Shown piece by piece: positions 62,882 to 64,000 of a stretch of DNA of 64,000 nt (position 1 is the stretch's first letter; each line of letters starts with the position of its first letter). Location of the stretch: the NCBI GenBank assembly GCA_020747015.1, contig JAGTJM010000007.1, positions 558,001 to 622,000 of the forward strand, written 5' to 3'. Both the position numbers and the translations under genes were made by a program. The notes under the pieces are model-generated. The model was not told the DNA's origin. It worked only from the letters and a program-made list of their open reading frames with translations, and did no database searches. This DNA comes from Pyrenochaeta sp. MPI-SDFR-AT-0127. Taxonomy: Eukaryota; Ascomycota; Dothideomycetes; Pleosporales; Cucurbitariaceae.

Positions 62882-64000
62882 ATGGCAACAAAGGCATGCT
62901 TGTACAACTCGCCATCCGACCTACTTAATATTAATACTCTTCCACCTGATAATTTGACAGATGTGGTGTCGGCGTGTTTTGAGGAGATTTGCAGGCTCGT
63001 GTATGGTCCTGGAAATCCGGACCTAGCAGGTACCGGTGTGAGTATTCAATACCATGATGCGAGGTGAATCCGAATAGACATCTAATCGACACTAAGGTTA
63101 TTACATCCTATGCCATTCAAATAGCCTTGGCTGTTCTCTTTGGGCCAGCAATGATGCTCGACTTGGTCATATTGCCACTATGTCTACATGGATACTCTCC
63201 CAAAAGGTTTTCTCTCTGGATCGCCAAGCAGCACGAGATGTGTCTATGGTCCCAAGTATTGTTCTTTGTCGCAGTTTCTATTGCTAGCTGCGTGCAACAA
63301 TACCAATCCGGAACATTCGTCTACCAGAACGCCGTCATGATTCACCTCGTCAGCATTGTGTCCTCAAGTTGTCTCTCAACGGCTTCGGCTTTCTTCTTCC
63401 CCGTTAAGAAATTAGGAAGATTTTTCTTTCTACTAGTGGTTGGACATATAATGGCAGCATTCACTTGCGTGGCGCCATTCATCAGACATTTTCAATTTGA
63501 TCATATCTTTCGTGTATGCATGGTAGAGGCGGGGAAGAGGAAGCTGGTGTCTGAGAGCATCTTTCTACAGCCGTACTACCATCCGTTTTCTATTGTAAGA
63601 GGTGGGCTCGCCATCATCATTATTGGCGCCATGGTGTTCTTATGGACGATCTTAAGACGGAGGGGACCACAGTGGAAACCAGAAGAAGAGAAGGTAAGGC
63701 AAGACTAACTGAGTTAAAGGCAGTCGCTGATCGAAACAGCTTGACGAATTCAGGAGGAAGGATTCGTTCACTAAGGGCTGCGTGCTTGTAATGTTTGCAC
63801 TATCTATAGGCTTGCTTATGTGGTCATCTTTTGCTCTCTATCGCGTCCTGCACTTTCGACAAGACTTGTTCAGCTTCTGGGATGGGAAAACGGGCGAGGA
63901 AGTCTGGGGCTTTGGCCAAGTCAGCGCATTATTTGTGTGGGCACCATTGCTTGCAGAACTCGGAGACCCAGCTTTCACACTTCTCGGAACGTCTCTGCGA
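62882..64000 (+). CDS. multi-pass membrane protein, 3' end beyond window
   Basis: Model: exon 1 62882-63037, exon 2 63097-63693, exon 3 63740 to the window end; introns of 59 and 46 bp with GT-AG ends and CTAAT-like branch sites. The start is the first ATG of an open frame (MATKACLYNSPSDLLNI); an earlier exon is possible. Exon 1 ends with GPGNPDLAGTG, joined to VITSYAIQIALAVLFG, a motif pair common in a family of fungal integral membrane proteins of unknown function. About five hydrophobic helices lie in exon 2 and at least two more in exon 3 (CVLVMFALSIGLLMWSSFAL; FGQVSALFVWAPLLAEL). No transporter signature is recognised. Confidence 0.75.

Noticed and set aside
1..64000. Starship-type giant element or biosynthetic gene cluster
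   Set aside because: No DUF3435 tyrosine-recombinase captain, no polyketide or peptide synthetase and no grouped tailoring genes were seen; the lone SDR and the CYP505 fragment are not enough.

Overview
The window looks like a repeat-rich accessory region of a filamentous ascomycete (Pezizomycotina). The evidence is short GT-AG introns of 44-136 bp, a Zn(II)2Cys6 regulator, a small secreted cysteine-rich protein, NACHT-WD40, F-box-ankyrin and HET-like fragments typical of fungal allorecognition families, and transposons whose stop codons fit repeat-induced point mutation (CpA to TpA). A dothideomycete is my guess; the sequence does not prove it. No RNA genes, CRISPR arrays or bacterial-type operons were seen.

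Layout. 1-11.4 kb: a truncated pogo transposase, a small C2H2 zinc-finger ORF (2.3 kb), an unknown 210-aa protein (4.3 kb), a hAT element with terminal repeats (6.17-9.01 kb) and a 5'-truncated MULE transposase with one intron (9.01-11.43 kb). 11.6-19.5 kb: an OrsD-like gene on the minus strand, split by a hAT element that has a perfect 8-bp target duplication, beside a pogo relic that carries a solo LTR. 20-26 kb: a secreted cysteine-rich protein, a Tc1/mariner relic, a four-exon Zn2Cys6 gene fused to a maltose-acetyltransferase (Mac) domain, and the 3' half of a NACHT-WD40 gene. 27.9-36.3 kb: an intact F-box-ankyrin gene, a heavily mutated hAT relic, a broken CAP59/CMT1-type mannosyltransferase and a four-exon Rho-type GTPase with unusual catalytic residues. 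36.5-42.7 kb: a third hAT element and an apparently intact pogo/Fot1-like element with 41-bp terminal repeats. 44.6-53.9 kb: a large coiled-coil protein gene, a HET-like ORF, and a complete young Copia retrotransposon (47,654-53,631) sitting inside a palindromic MITE. 54.6-64 kb: an intact SDR oxidoreductase, a 161-bp foldback MITE, hAT and pogo relics, a truncated LINE back to back with a second LINE tail inside a CYP505 reductase fragment, and the 5' part of a multi-pass membrane protein gene running off the window.

The genes do not form a pathway. Host-type genes appear as islands between nested transposons. Several TE copies are decayed by C-to-T type stops, while the Copia, the 40.6-kb pogo and the 55.9-kb MITE look recent. 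Nesting gives an order: OrsD-like gene, then hAT; pogo, then solo LTR; palindromic MITE, then Copia; CYP505 fragment, then LINE.
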